Made by a program: the position numbers and the translations under genes. Source: an uncultured Collinsella sp. (GTDB lineage: Bacteria > Actinomycetota > Coriobacteriia > Coriobacteriales > Coriobacteriaceae). Taken from it: DNA of 30,309 nucleotides. Positions 7,740 through 15,823 of the stretch are shown here, in pieces. Below the pieces are notes generated by a model. The model was not told where the DNA came from, ran no database searches, and was given only the letters and a program-made list of their open reading frames with translations. The DNA lies in NCBI GenBank assembly GCA_902470925.1, contig CABRIF010000017.1, forward strand, positions 1-30,309. The letters are read 5' to 3'. Each line of letters opens with the position of its first letter. The first letter of the stretch is position 1.

Positions 7740-8530
7740 ACAGGAGTTCGCCCCGTGTACATCTGAGCAAGTAGGGTTCGGCTTGCGTCCGTTTAAGAAA
7801 GCAAGGTTCGACCAATATCCATCTGGGAAGACAGGGGTTCAGACCGCGTCCTTCTGAAAAGGCGGGGTTCGGCTTCTGTCCGTTTGAGAAAACAGGGTTC
7901 GGCTTCTGCCCATCTGAGAAAACAGGGTTCGCCCCGTGTCCATTTGGGGCGGTTTTTCGGCTCTGAATGGACGAGACCCGCACCCGCGATGTGTCGATGG
8001 ACGAAATCCGAACCCGGACCGCAGCGATGGACGCAAGCCGAGCCCGGCGGGGATGCGCCGATGGCTGAAAGACGAACCCGAAACGGGGCGGAACTGCCCG
8101 CTCTCGGACCTCGGGCGTAAGCTTCACCCATCCGGAGAAATAGGGTTCGGGTCTGAGCCATCCCGAAAAATCGGGTTCGCCTGCCGTCCGTTTGGGGCCG
8201 TTTTTTGCCTCTGGATGGACGAGACCCGAACCCAGGATCGCCAGATGGACGAAAGACGAACCCGGGATCGCCAGATGGACGAAACCCGAACCCGGAATTG
8301 TCGGATGGACGGACAGCGAACCCGGATTCGCTAAAGACCAAGGTCCAAGCCCAGAAGCGCCAGAAAGCTGGAGCCCGAACCCGTGATTGCCAGAAAGCTG
8401 AAACCAGACCCAGAAGCGCCAGAAAGCCGGGGTCCAAATGCGGGTTTGCCAGAAGACCAAAACCCGAACCCGGGATCGCCAGATGGACACAACCCGAACC
8501 CAGGTCGCCGGACGGACATCGACATGCAGA
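7740..8530. repeat. About 30-bp minisatellite arranged as two palindromic modules
   Basis: Some two dozen units of 29-31 bp share the core CCGAACCC (or GGGTTCGG). Orientation flips: units at 7740-7937 read GGGTTCGG on the plus strand, those at about 7965-8090 read CGAACCC, two at about 8140-8185 flip back, and about eleven at 8213-8530 read CGAACCC. Each flip has the same centre, GTCC(A/G)TTTGGGGC...CTCTG(A/G)ATGGACGAGACCCG, at 7938-7980 and 8186-8227, 248 bp apart, where GTCCATT can pair with AATGGAC. No promoter or protein is supported. Confidence 0.85.
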
Positions 8531-8552
8531 AGGACCGCAGGTCAATCGGCAT

Positions 8553-8605
8553 GAAAAGGCCTCCCATCTCTCGGACTGTAGTTCTCTGTCCAAGAAATGG
8601 GAGGC
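8553..8605 (-). terminator. Long hairpin, possible terminator
   Basis: GCCTCCCAT (8559-8567) pairs perfectly with ATGGGAGGC (8597-8605), with extra inner pairing GGAC/GTCC. Read on the minus strand, the stem is followed by CCTTTTCAT. It lies about 440 bp past the GH101 stop and could be a second terminator or an independent structured RNA. Confidence 0.45.
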
Positions 8606-8792
8606 TGTTCATGTTGGCGAGGCCTGTGGGCCTTTGTTCATGCAGGCGCAACGTGGCACCCGGCTCGAATCTCGGCGATGCGAGCGGCGGCCGCGACCCT
8701 GCCCGCACGAACCATCTCGCCCACGCGGACGGCCACGCCCGTACGGACAGTCGCATCCTCACGAATCCTCGCATCCGCGCTGCCGTCACTCC

Positions 8793-8928
8793 CACACGGG
8801 CACCACAGCAGCACGGGCGCCACGCCCACGCGGGCACCACGGCAGCACAGGCACCACGGTAACACGGGCACCACGCCCACACGGGCACCACGGCAGCACG
8901 GGCGCCACGCCCACGCGGACCGTCACGC
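8793..8928. repeat. 17-bp tandem repeat, about eight units
   Basis: Units of 17 bp with consensus CACACGGGCACCACGGC start at 8793, 8810, 8827, 8844, 8861, 8878 and 8895, plus a diverged unit at 8912. Alternating variants (AGCACGGGCGCCACGCC) suggest a 34-bp higher-order duplication. Less regular, related DNA extends upstream to about 8650. Confidence 0.85.
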
Positions 8929-8953
8929 TCGCACACGTCGTACGACGTCATGC

Positions 8954-8988
8954 GGGGCTGCGGCAACTGAAAACGTCGCCGCAGCCCC
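8954..8988 (-). terminator. Probable terminator of the GH101 gene
   Basis: GGGGCTGCGGC (8954-8964) and GCCGCAGCCCC (8978-8988) form a perfect 11-bp stem with a 13-base loop, 55 bp past the GH101 stop. A U-tract is weak on the minus strand; on the plus strand the stem is followed by TTTC, so it could act for either direction. Confidence 0.6.
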
Positions 8989-9043
8989 TTTCATGCGAGC
9001 ACCGCGCAATGCGCACCGGCAGGGTGCGCACCGGCTAAACGCG

Positions 9044-12000
9044 TTACCTGCGGCGGCGCTTGGCCACCACGATACCGCCCACGACCAGCACCGCTCCGAT
9101 GGCGACCACCGGGATGATCGCCAGCAGCGCGTCGTCGCCCGTCTGGACGAGGGTGCCGCCCGGCTTGTTGCCCGGCTTCTGAGCACCGGCGTTGTTGCCG
9201 GCGTTGGACCCGTCGCCACCGTTGGCGTCGGAGCCACCGTTGCTGTTGTCGCCGGTCCCGCCGTTGTTGTCGGACCCGCCGTTACCGTTGTTGTCGGACC
9301 CGCCATTGTCGCCGCCGTTGCCGTTGTCGCCGCCGTTATCCCCCGTGGTGGTCAGCTTCTTGCTCACCACATCGGACACGTTGCCGGCCGCGTCGAACGC
9401 GCGCACGGACACCTCGTAGGCCGTGCCGGGCTCAAGCCCCTCGAGCACGTAGCTCGTGGCGTCCGGACCGAGCTTGGCCACGCTCTTGCCGTTCACGAAC
9501 ACCTCGTAGCCGGCAACATCGGTGTCGTCGGAGGCGGGCGTCCAGGTCAGCTTCGCGCTGGTGTCACCCACCTCGCCGATCTCCACGTCACCGGGGACCG
9601 TCGGCTTCTCGGTATCGCCGGCATCGGTGCCGCCGTCCTTGACCGTCACCTTGAGGTTGTCGAGCACGAAGTCGCCCGAACCGATCGCCGTGTTGCCGCT
9701 GTTGCCCGCGGAGTACAGGCCGATCCAGGTCAGACCATCGTCTGCGCCGGTGACCTCCATCTTCACGTGCTGGGTGGTCTGCTTGCCGTCGACGTAGGTC
9801 GCCGGGAGGAACTCGGTGGGAACCGTGTAGCTCTCGATCTTCTCCGTATCGCCGTCGTCCTCGCCATGACCCACGATCATCTGGTACCGCGCCAGCTCGC
9901 CGGTCTGATAGTCGAACTCAACCGTGTAGGTCTTGCCCGGCTCGAAGGAAAGCGTCTGGGGCGTGGTCTGGTAGAGCAGGCCCTTGCGCCCGTCGTGGTA
10001 CTTGAGTGACCAATTGCCATCGATCGCATCGTCGAGCTGCTTGTTGTGCCAGCCGGTCTGCGTGTAGGGCGCATGCTTCTCGGAGAGGTGCGCCACCGCA
10101 TCGCCGCCATAGGAGGACGGACCGATCACGAACGGGTACAGGCCGGAAACGGCATTCTCGAAGTCCTGGGTGAAGTTGCCCTTGGCGTCCTGCACCGGGA
10201 ACTTCTCGTTCTCCACGTAGCGGATGTTATCCACATACGTGCTGCCCGCGCCCGCGGCGCGCTTCACCGTGAGCGTCGCCGTGTCGGAGCCGGCCGTGAA
10301 CTTCACGTAGATGCGCGTCATATGGGACGCCTGCAGGTTGCTCGTGTGCTTCTCGTCGCTGGCGGTGTAGTTCTGCGCCACCGAGCGTCCCGTGGAGCGC
10401 GCGGCCTTGGCGTCGCCCGAGGCCACCTCGATGGTCGCCTTTGCATCGGACTCGTTGTCGATGTAGAGCTCGGCCACGTAGGTCTTGCCCGCGGTGAGGC
10501 CGGTGAGCTTGGTGGACACCGCCACATCCTTAGCCGGGCTGTTGATGGCCAGGCGCTGGTCGCCGGTGCCGGCGGTCTCGACGCGCACGGAGGCATCCGT
10601 CACGTCGCCGCTCCATACCTTGGCGTTGAGCTGCTCATTGTTCTCGTAAGCGTTGAAGCCCGGATCGGTCACGCCGGTGCCCTCGCCGAAGTCGACGGTG
10701 TCGGCCGTCGGGGCCTCGGTCTTGGAGCTGGCCTTCACGATCACGTAGGGCACGCCGGCCTCGGCCTTGAAGGTGAAGGTATCGGACGCAGGCAGGTCCT
10801 TGACCTTCACGCGGCCCTGGTCGGTGAGCTTGTAGAGCACCAGGCTCTGGCCCTTCCAGCCGTCGAGCAGCGTCCAGGTGGTGGAGTCGCCGTCGACGTT
10901 GTAGTGGTAGAGCTTCTCCTCGCCGTTCTCATCGGTCCACGGCAGCAGGTAGGCGTCGTCGTCGAGCACCTTCACGCCCTTGAGGGTGATCTCGCGCTCG
11001 CACACGGCGTCGTTGCGCTGCTGCTCATGACGGGTCACCACGACCTCGTCACCGGCCTCGTTCTTGAGCTTGATCTGCTTCTCGTGGTTGCCCACCGGCG
11101 AGACGTCGCCCTCGGCACCGCTGTAGTTGGTCCAGTCGGTCACCTGGTAGTGCTGCAGGAAGCGGGTGGGCAGGTTCTCCAGATAGGTGGTCTTCACGTA
11201 GGTGTTGAAGTCCTGCTCGTTGCCCCAGCCCTCGAAGCCCTCCAGCGTGTAGCCGGACAGCAGCGGGTTGTTCATCGCCGTCTTGGCGTGGCTTGCGGTG
11301 GGACCGGCGTTGTTGGGCGAAATGTCGCGCTGATCGTTGCGCAGGAAGCGCACGATGTCGCTGTTGATGCCCTTGGTGCCGGTGCCGCCGTACTGGATCT
11401 CGGTGGCCCAGTGGCTCCAGGTGGAGTCGTACTCGCCCTCATTCGGGAACTCCGTGGAGAAGCGCCAGCCCAGCGAGTTGATCTGCTCGGCGATGCGGCG
11501 GGTCTCCCAGGCGTCCTGGTACCACACGTCGAGGTAGATGAAGTCCATGTTGTCGTTGTGCTTCGCGGCGTCGGCCTTCAGCTCGGCCATCGAGGCGGCA
11601 GAGGCGCCCGTCTCGGCCGGATCGCCCACGTACTCGCCCTTGCCGAAGTCCTTGTTCGCAAAGTGCGTGCCGTTGATGCGGTCGTAGAGCTGGACGAAGC
11701 GGTTCCAACGCGCGTTGGAACCCAGGTCCCACAGCTTGTCGATAACAACGGACTGGTCGAGCCAACCCCAGCCGTTGCCCTGGCCCTTCACCATACGCTC
11801 GTTGAAGGACTTCGACTCCTGGTAGGCCTCCTGCGCGTTTACGTGGATGCCCACCTGGGTGTTGTACTGGTGCGCCACCTTGATGAGGTCCTGGAACCCG
11901 GAAACGCCGCCTTCCTTCTCGGAGATGTCGGCGTACTCGGAGTTCGCGGAATCGTGGCCCTCGTTGCCGTAGCCCTTGAGCAGGAGCGCCTGCGGCAGGC

Positions 12001-14446
12001 CGTCGGTGATCAGCGAGACCTTCTTCAGGTTGTCGGCCGTCAGCGCGTAGGGGTTGGTGACCTCGGAGCCGAAGTTCATGACGATGCGGTAGTTCACCAG
12101 GTTCTTGATGTCCTCGGAGCCCTGCGGGGTGTTGAGGATCTTGCGCGTGGCGACCGCGCCGTCGTTCCAGTCGATGTCGCCATCGCCGTTCGCGTCGCCG
12201 TCGGCGATCGCGACCTTCACCCACGGCAGCTCGCTGGTCGGGTAGCTCTTGACGTCGGCGTTGTTGGCCAGATAGGTCTGACCGCCCTTATCGCCCTGCT
12301 CGTAGTACCACACCGAGCTCGACAGGCCCATGGTGTCGGTGCCGTTGTTCAGCGCGATGCGCTCGTCCTTCTCCTTCTCGGAGTTGGAGAAGATGCCGGC
12401 GGAGAGATCCTTGTTGCTCAGGAAGCCATACAGGAAGGAATCCTTGGTGCTGGGGTTGAACTCGCCGTCGAAGGAGTAGAAGCGGTCGCCCGTCGCGGCG
12501 GCGTTGGTGGACATCTTCGCGCCGGCAAAGCCCGTGCCGCCGTCCACCTGATCGAGCATGAGCAGATTCATGCCGGAGATATCGATGGAGGCGATCGCGG
12601 CGGAGCCGTCGGCCTTCTTGATGTCGGTGATCTTCCAGGACAGCTCGGTGCCGGACACCTTCACCTCGACGGTCAGGGTCGCGTTGACCTTGAGCTTGTC
12701 GGTGGGGGCCACGGCGAGCTCGTAGGTGGCGGTGTCGCCCTTGATGGTCGCCTTGACCGTCGGGGCCACCTCGACGCCGTTGATCTTCAGCGTCTTGACG
12801 TCGGTCTCCTGGGCGCGGAAGAACTTGCCCTTGTTCGCGCCGGAGGTGAGCTCGTAGCGGACCACCTGCGGGAACTTGTCGGACACGTAGACCTTCATCG
12901 CGTCGGAGACGATGGTCTGGTACTTGCTCAGGTCAACCTGGGCCTTGGGCTCCAGCTTGAAATCGACCACGTTCTTGTTGGCGTCGGCACCGCCCTTGAC
13001 CGTCACCTTCTGGGAGAGGGCCTGGTAGCCGGGGTAGCTGGCCACGATGGTCTGCTCGCCGGCCTCAACGTCCTCGATCGTGTAGGCGCCCTTGGCGTCC
13101 GTGGTGGCCTTGAGGTTGGCCACGCGCACCACCGCGCCCTCGAGCGGCTTGCCGTCCTTGGCGGTGACCGTGCCCTTCACCGGGGCGAGGTTCACGTAGA
13201 CGGACTCCTGCTGCTGGCCGGTACGGTTGGCCGCGAACTCCCAGGTGCCCTCCATGAGGTCGTGGGTCTCGGCGGTGTTGGCGACCTTGGCGTCGGCGAA
13301 CTTGAACTCCGCACCCGCGCCTTTGGCCATGACAGCCATGTGGCCCTTGCCGGAGTTGTTCTTCACGAAGTCGCCCACGGTCTGCAGGCTCGCGCTCTGC
13401 TTCTTGCCGTTGACGGACAGCTCGACCTTCTCGTTCTGCACGGTGATGGCCAGCTCGAGTGGCTCGCCGGCAACCGGAGTGGGCAGGTCGCCGCCCATGG
13501 AGCCGTAGCTGCCGCTGCCGCACTGCCAGTACCACTTGCTCGACGAGTCATAGCCGATGTAGAACCAGTTGTTCGCATCCACGTAGGTGTAGAAGATGCC
13601 GAAGTTGTTGGTGTTCACCGGATTGAACGTGAGCGACACGGTGTCGCCCGCCTTCACTGCGGCGTCCTTGCCGATCAGCGTGATCGGGCCCTTCTGGCTG
13701 GCGTCGCCGTAGGCATGGCCGCCGCCGTTGTTGTTGCCGGCGGTCACATGGATCCACTTGCGGCCCTCGGGCGTGGCGTACTCCGCCTTGGGCTCCCAGG
13801 TCTGGCCGTCGACCTCCTTGTAGGGCTTCCATGTGGAGAAGTCGACCACCGCTTTGTCGCCCATCTTCACGTTCGTGAAATAGACGTCGGTGTAGTCGGA
13901 GTTAAAGGTTGCGGCGCCGAAGCCGACCTTGCCCTCCTGCTTCATGACGCTCACGAAATCGGCGCTCTCCACAGAAGCGGTGGTGCCGTTGACCGTCACC
14001 TTCACGGTGTTGTTCTCGTGCGAAACCGAGATGGTGGCCTTCTGGCCCTTCGGAATCGAAGGCAGGCCGCTGAGCGCCGGGTATCCGGATTTGTCGCCCG
14101 CCTTGTACTCGATGAACCAGCTGTTGCTTACGTCGTAACCGACGTAGGCCCAGTGGGTATCGTCCACGTAGCTCACCACGAAGCGCACGCGCGACTTCGC
14201 CGGATCGCTGTTCACGATGAAATCGGCTCCGACCGTCTGGTCGCCCACCTTGGTGTCGCTCAGCACGAATGCCTCGGGCTTCGCACCTCCAAAGTGGTTG
14301 TTGCCGTTGTTGGCACCCGACACCAGATGGCCCATGACGGTGCCATCGGCGAATGCCGGAGCCACGGCGCTGAACGCCATGCCGACAGCCGCAATCACGG
14401 CCGCGGTGTAGGCGAGCAGACGACGAAGCATGGTAGCTCTTCGCAT
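9044..14446 (-). CDS. Cell-wall-anchored GH101 endo-alpha-N-acetylgalactosaminidase
   Basis: An 1800-residue secreted hydrolase predicted to release the core-1 disaccharide Gal-beta-1,3-GalNAc from Ser/Thr of mucin-type glycoproteins. Parts in order: signal peptide (1-33, ending APAFA); two lectin-like beta-sandwich repeats (about 38-200, 222-390) sharing W-x-Y-(V/I)-GYD; a carboxypeptidase-regulatory/CnaB-like domain (about 421-500); the GH101 core (about 505-1240); two carbohydrate-binding-like sandwiches (about 1250-1410, 1420-1605); a fibronectin type III domain (about 1614-1700); a Gly/Asn linker; and LVQTG (1766-1770), a membrane helix and RRRR. By motif match to pneumococcal GH101 (Asp764, Glu796), D973 in YLDVW is the nucleophile and E999 in FSTEF the acid/base; the loop between them is six residues shorter. 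A calcium-type loop lies at 749-763. The ATG at 14446 follows AAAGGGG; the in-frame ATG five codons later is too far from it. The gene stands alone. Confidence 0.95.
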   Translation of the reverse strand: MRRATMLRRLLAYTAAVIAAVGMAFSAVAPAFADGTVMGHLVSGANNGNNHFGGAKPEAFVLSDTKVGDQTVGADFIVNSDPAKSRVRFVVSYVDDTHWAYVGYDVSNSWFIEYKAGDKSGYPALSGLPSIPKGQKATISVSHENNTVKVTVNGTTASVESADFVSVMKQEGKVGFGAATFNSDYTDVYFTNVKMGDKAVVDFSTWKPYKEVDGQTWEPKAEYATPEGRKWIHVTAGNNNGGGHAYGDASQKGPITLIGKDAAVKAGDTVSLTFNPVNTNNFGIFYTYVDANNWFYIGYDSSSKWYWQCGSGSYGSMGGDLPTPVAGEPLELAITVQNEKVELSVNGKKQSASLQTVGDFVKNNSGKGHMAVMAKGAGAEFKFADAKVANTAETHDLMEGTWEFAANRTGQQQESVYVNLAPVKGTVTAKDGKPLEGAVVRVANLKATTDAKGAYTIEDVEAGEQTIVASYPGYQALSQKVTVKGGADANKNVVDFKLEPKAQVDLSKYQTIVSDAMKVYVSDKFPQVVRYELTSGANKGKFFRAQETDVKTLKINGVEVAPTVKATIKGDTATYELAVAPTDKLKVNATLTVEVKVSGTELSWKITDIKKADGSAAIASIDISGMNLLMLDQVDGGTGFAGAKMSTNAAATGDRFYSFDGEFNPSTKDSFLYGFLSNKDLSAGIFSNSEKEKDERIALNNGTDTMGLSSSVWYYEQGDKGGQTYLANNADVKSYPTSELPWVKVAIADGDANGDGDIDWNDGAVATRKILNTPQGSEDIKNLVNYRIVMNFGSEVTNPYALTADNLKKVSLITDGLPQALLLKGYGNEGHDSANSEYADISEKEGGVSGFQDLIKVAHQYNTQVGIHVNAQEAYQESKSFNERMVKGQGNGWGWLDQSVVIDKLWDLGSNARWNRFVQLYDRINGTHFANKDFGKGEYVGDPAETGASAASMAELKADAAKHNDNMDFIYLDVWYQDAWETRRIAEQINSLGWRFSTEFPNEGEYDSTWSHWATEIQYGGTGTKGINSDIVRFLRNDQRDISPNNAGPTASHAKTAMNNPLLSGYTLEGFEGWGNEQDFNTYVKTTYLENLPTRFLQHYQVTDWTNYSGAEGDVSPVGNHEKQIKLKNEAGDEVVVTRHEQQRNDAVCEREITLKGVKVLDDDAYLLPWTDENGEEKLYHYNVDGDSTTWTLLDGWKGQSLVLYKLTDQGRVKVKDLPASDTFTFKAEAGVPYVIVKASSKTEAPTADTVDFGEGTGVTDPGFNAYENNEQLNAKVWSGDVTDASVRVETAGTGDQRLAINSPAKDVAVSTKLTGLTAGKTYVAELYIDNESDAKATIEVASGDAKAARSTGRSVAQNYTASDEKHTSNLQASHMTRIYVKFTAGSDTATLTVKRAAGAGSTYVDNIRYVENEKFPVQDAKGNFTQDFENAVSGLYPFVIGPSSYGGDAVAHLSEKHAPYTQTGWHNKQLDDAIDGNWSLKYHDGRKGLLYQTTPQTLSFEPGKTYTVEFDYQTGELARYQMIVGHGEDDGDTEKIESYTVPTEFLPATYVDGKQTTQHVKMEVTGADDGLTWIGLYSAGNSGNTAIGSGDFVLDNLKVTVKDGGTDAGDTEKPTVPGDVEIGEVGDTSAKLTWTPASDDTDVAGYEVFVNGKSVAKLGPDATSYVLEGLEPGTAYEVSVRAFDAAGNVSDVVSKKLTTTGDNGGDNGNGGDNGGSDNNGNGGSDNNGGTGDNSNGGSDANGGDGSNAGNNAGAQKPGNKPGGTLVQTGDDALLAIIPVVAIGAVLVVGGIVVAKRRRR

Positions 14447-14463
14447 ACGTCCCCTTTCCCTCT

Positions 14464-14479
14464 CCCCTCATATGAGGGG
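14464..14479 (-). promoter_or_regulatory. Perfect 16-bp palindrome in the GH101 leader
   Basis: CCCCTCATATGAGGGG lies 17 bp upstream of the GH101 start, directly before the Shine-Dalgarno region. As RNA it could fold into a short hairpin next to the ribosome site; as DNA it could be an operator. Which, if either, cannot be told from sequence. Confidence 0.55.
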
Positions 14480-14551
14480 TTGCTTACATCCCGACGTCTC
14501 CGCCGGAGTCGAACTGGTACGAACCTGATAACCAGTCCGAACTTGCCGCGG

Positions 14552-14557
14552 ATTATA
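14552..14557 (-). promoter_or_regulatory. -10 box for the GH101 gene
   Basis: The minus strand reads TATAAT, about 105 bp upstream of the start codon. No good -35 hexamer lies 16-18 bp further up (CATCAA or ATCAAG at best), suggesting dependence on an activator. Downstream, GTTCGGACTGG and GTTCGTACCAG are repeated within 25 bp and may be a regulator site. Confidence 0.55.
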
Positions 14558-14747
14558 CCTGTGTCTTGATCAATCTTGATGCACAGTTTGGTGGGCGGTC
14601 GAAGTTTGTCTGTGAGCGTACTCAAGACACCCTGACCACTGGTTTTAACAAATGCAGTCCAGAACCACTTGTATGGGGATTCGCATACCAGACTGCTGAG
14701 GATACAAGGGGGTTTGATATCTATAAAGCTTCGAGGTGCGGTTCTGC

Positions 14748-14880
14748 AGGGCGCCCGCGATGGCGGCGTCGTGGTATGGCGGCGTCGTGGCGTGACGGCG
14801 CGGCGGCGCGGCGGCGCAGTGGCATGGCAGCGTGGCGGCATGGCGGCGTCGTGGCGTGACGGCGTAGCTGCGCCGCGGCA
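14748..14880. repeat. Degenerate GGCGGC-rich repeat upstream of the GH101 gene
   Basis: ATGGCGGCGTCGTGG and shortened variants recur irregularly (about 14760, 14778, 14850), mixed with GCGGCGGCGCGG. It abuts the heptamer array at 14894. No gene is supported here. Confidence 0.65.
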
Positions 14881-14893
14881 TGGCGGCGTAACT

Positions 14894-14984
14894 GCACGGA
14901 GCACGGAGCACGGAGCACGGAGCACGGAGCACGGAGCACGGAGCACGGAGCACGGAGCACGGAGCACGGAGCACGGAGCACGGA
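14894..14984 (+). repeat. 13 perfect tandem copies of the heptamer GCACGGA
   Basis: The 91 bp are exactly 13 copies of GCACGGA with no mismatch. The array starts about 335 bp beyond the TATAAT box of the GH101 gene, outside any credible coding sequence. Perfect identity indicates recent or ongoing slippage, so copy number probably varies between strains. Confidence 0.97.
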
Positions 14985-15013
14985 GGCAGCCTAACCCACT
15001 TCGCGGCCGCGCC

Positions 15014-15167
15014 CTGCTGCAAAATCGAGGTTTTGCGAAATGCGTTTCCCAGGTACCATTTTGCATCCATTTTCCGCTGAGCGCGACCTGCGGTTTTGCT
15101 GATGCCGGACGGCGCGGGAAATGACCTTACCATGATGTCATTTCGCAAAACCTCGATTTTGCAGCAG
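15014..15167. mobile_element. 154-bp MITE-like element with 29-bp inverted ends
   Basis: Positions 15014-15042 and 15139-15167 are perfect inverted repeats of 29 bp around 96 bp of unique DNA. Each arm contains GCAAAATCGAGGTTTTGC, itself a small hairpin (GCAAAA/TTTTGC). The interior has no credible gene. No target duplication is obvious at the borders. It is either a non-autonomous transposable element or a large structured regulatory element; no transposase is present in the window. Confidence 0.7.
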
Positions 15168-15363
15168 ATGGCCCCGAACTAAAGCGCAGTTGCGAAATCG
15201 CACTACACAACGGACGCCCGTACGATTCGCAATAGATGCCTGTTCAGATCGCTGCGGACAGGCGCACCGGGCAGCTTTCTCATTCCCAACGAACTGCTCA
15301 GACGCTCGACTGCAGCTCAAACCGCCAGTGAACCAAGACGCGAGGCAAACTCGCAACAAAGCA

Positions 15364-15393
15364 AAAACCCGACCTGCTGAGCAGGCCGGGTTT
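15364..15393 (-). terminator. Terminator of tRNA-Arg
   Basis: On the minus strand AACCCGGCCTGC-TCA-GCAGGTCGGGTT forms a strong stem with one mismatch, followed by a run of T, starting just after the tRNA 3' end. Confidence 0.9.
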
Positions 15394-15403
15394 CACAATC
15401 AAC

Positions 15404-15480
15404 TGGTGCGGCGTACAGGATTCGAACCTGTGACGTTCTGATTCGTAGTCAGACCCTCTATCCAGCTGAGGTAACGCCGC
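15404..15480 (-). tRNA. tRNA-Arg (anticodon ACG)
   Basis: A complete cloverleaf of 77 bases including an encoded CCA. The acceptor GCGGCGT pairs with ACGCCGC, the anticodon loop is CTACGAA between TCTGA and TCAGA, and the T-loop is GGTTCGAATCC. The ACG anticodon, modified to ICG, reads CGU, CGC and CGA. Confidence 0.97.
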
Positions 15481-15492
15481 AACGCAAGAGAT

Positions 15493-15521
15493 ATAATCGC
15501 ATGCACCCCCGAATGCGTCAA
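15493..15521 (-). promoter_or_regulatory. Promoter of tRNA-Arg
   Basis: On the minus strand TTGACG (15521-15516) and GATTAT (15498-15493) are 17 bp apart; an overlapping TATATC could also serve as the -10. The -10 ends 12 bp before the tRNA 5' end. Confidence 0.65.
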
Positions 15522-15712
15522 GCACTTTTTGAAAATTGTTCCAACTTTTTTTGCATCCCAGAAAGCCCCAGTTCAGAACCTATGACAGCACGCACCCAGA
15601 AAGCGCCCCACCTCGATCGACCGCAGCAACGCGCGAGAAACACAAGGCGAAGCCCCTGAAGCGACAGGGAACTAACCCAGTACAGGACGCGTCACCGGAC
15701 CATCCGGCTAAG

Positions 15713-15749
15713 AAAAATGCCGCCCCTGCACGAATGCGGCAGGAGCGGC
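15713..15749 (-). terminator. Terminator of serS
   Basis: On the minus strand GCCGCTCCTGC and GCAGGGGCGGC form a stem with one wobble pair, followed by ATTTTTC. It lies 75 bp past the serS stop. The rest of 15522-15823 shows nothing recognisable. Confidence 0.9.
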
Positions 15750-15823
15750 GACGTGAAACCTTGCGACTCAAACCGGGCAACGATCCCCGGCGATACCATG
15801 CGAGAGGCGCCACGCAAGCAACC

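Noticed and set aside
7740..8530. CRISPR array
   Set aside because: The period is about 30 bp in total with a core of only about 8 bp conserved, units reverse direction, there are no unique spacers between constant repeats, and no cas genes are present.
7793..8593. 266-codon minus-strand frame with decapeptide repeats
   Set aside because: The roughly 30-bp DNA repeat is a multiple of three, so several frames on both strands stay open and show 10-residue periodicity. No ribosome site or preferred frame supports one of them.
10046..14569. Very long open frame (1507 codons) on the plus strand opposite the GH101 gene
   Set aside because: It is the antisense shadow of a GC-rich gene: its composition is His/Leu/Val/Gly-rich without domains, and the opposite strand encodes a clear enzyme with signal peptide and catalytic motifs.
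14894..14984. Coding repeat (frames giving ARSTEHG or APCSVLR)
   Set aside because: A heptamer repeat opens all frames equally; flanks lack a start with a ribosome site and no domain is encoded.
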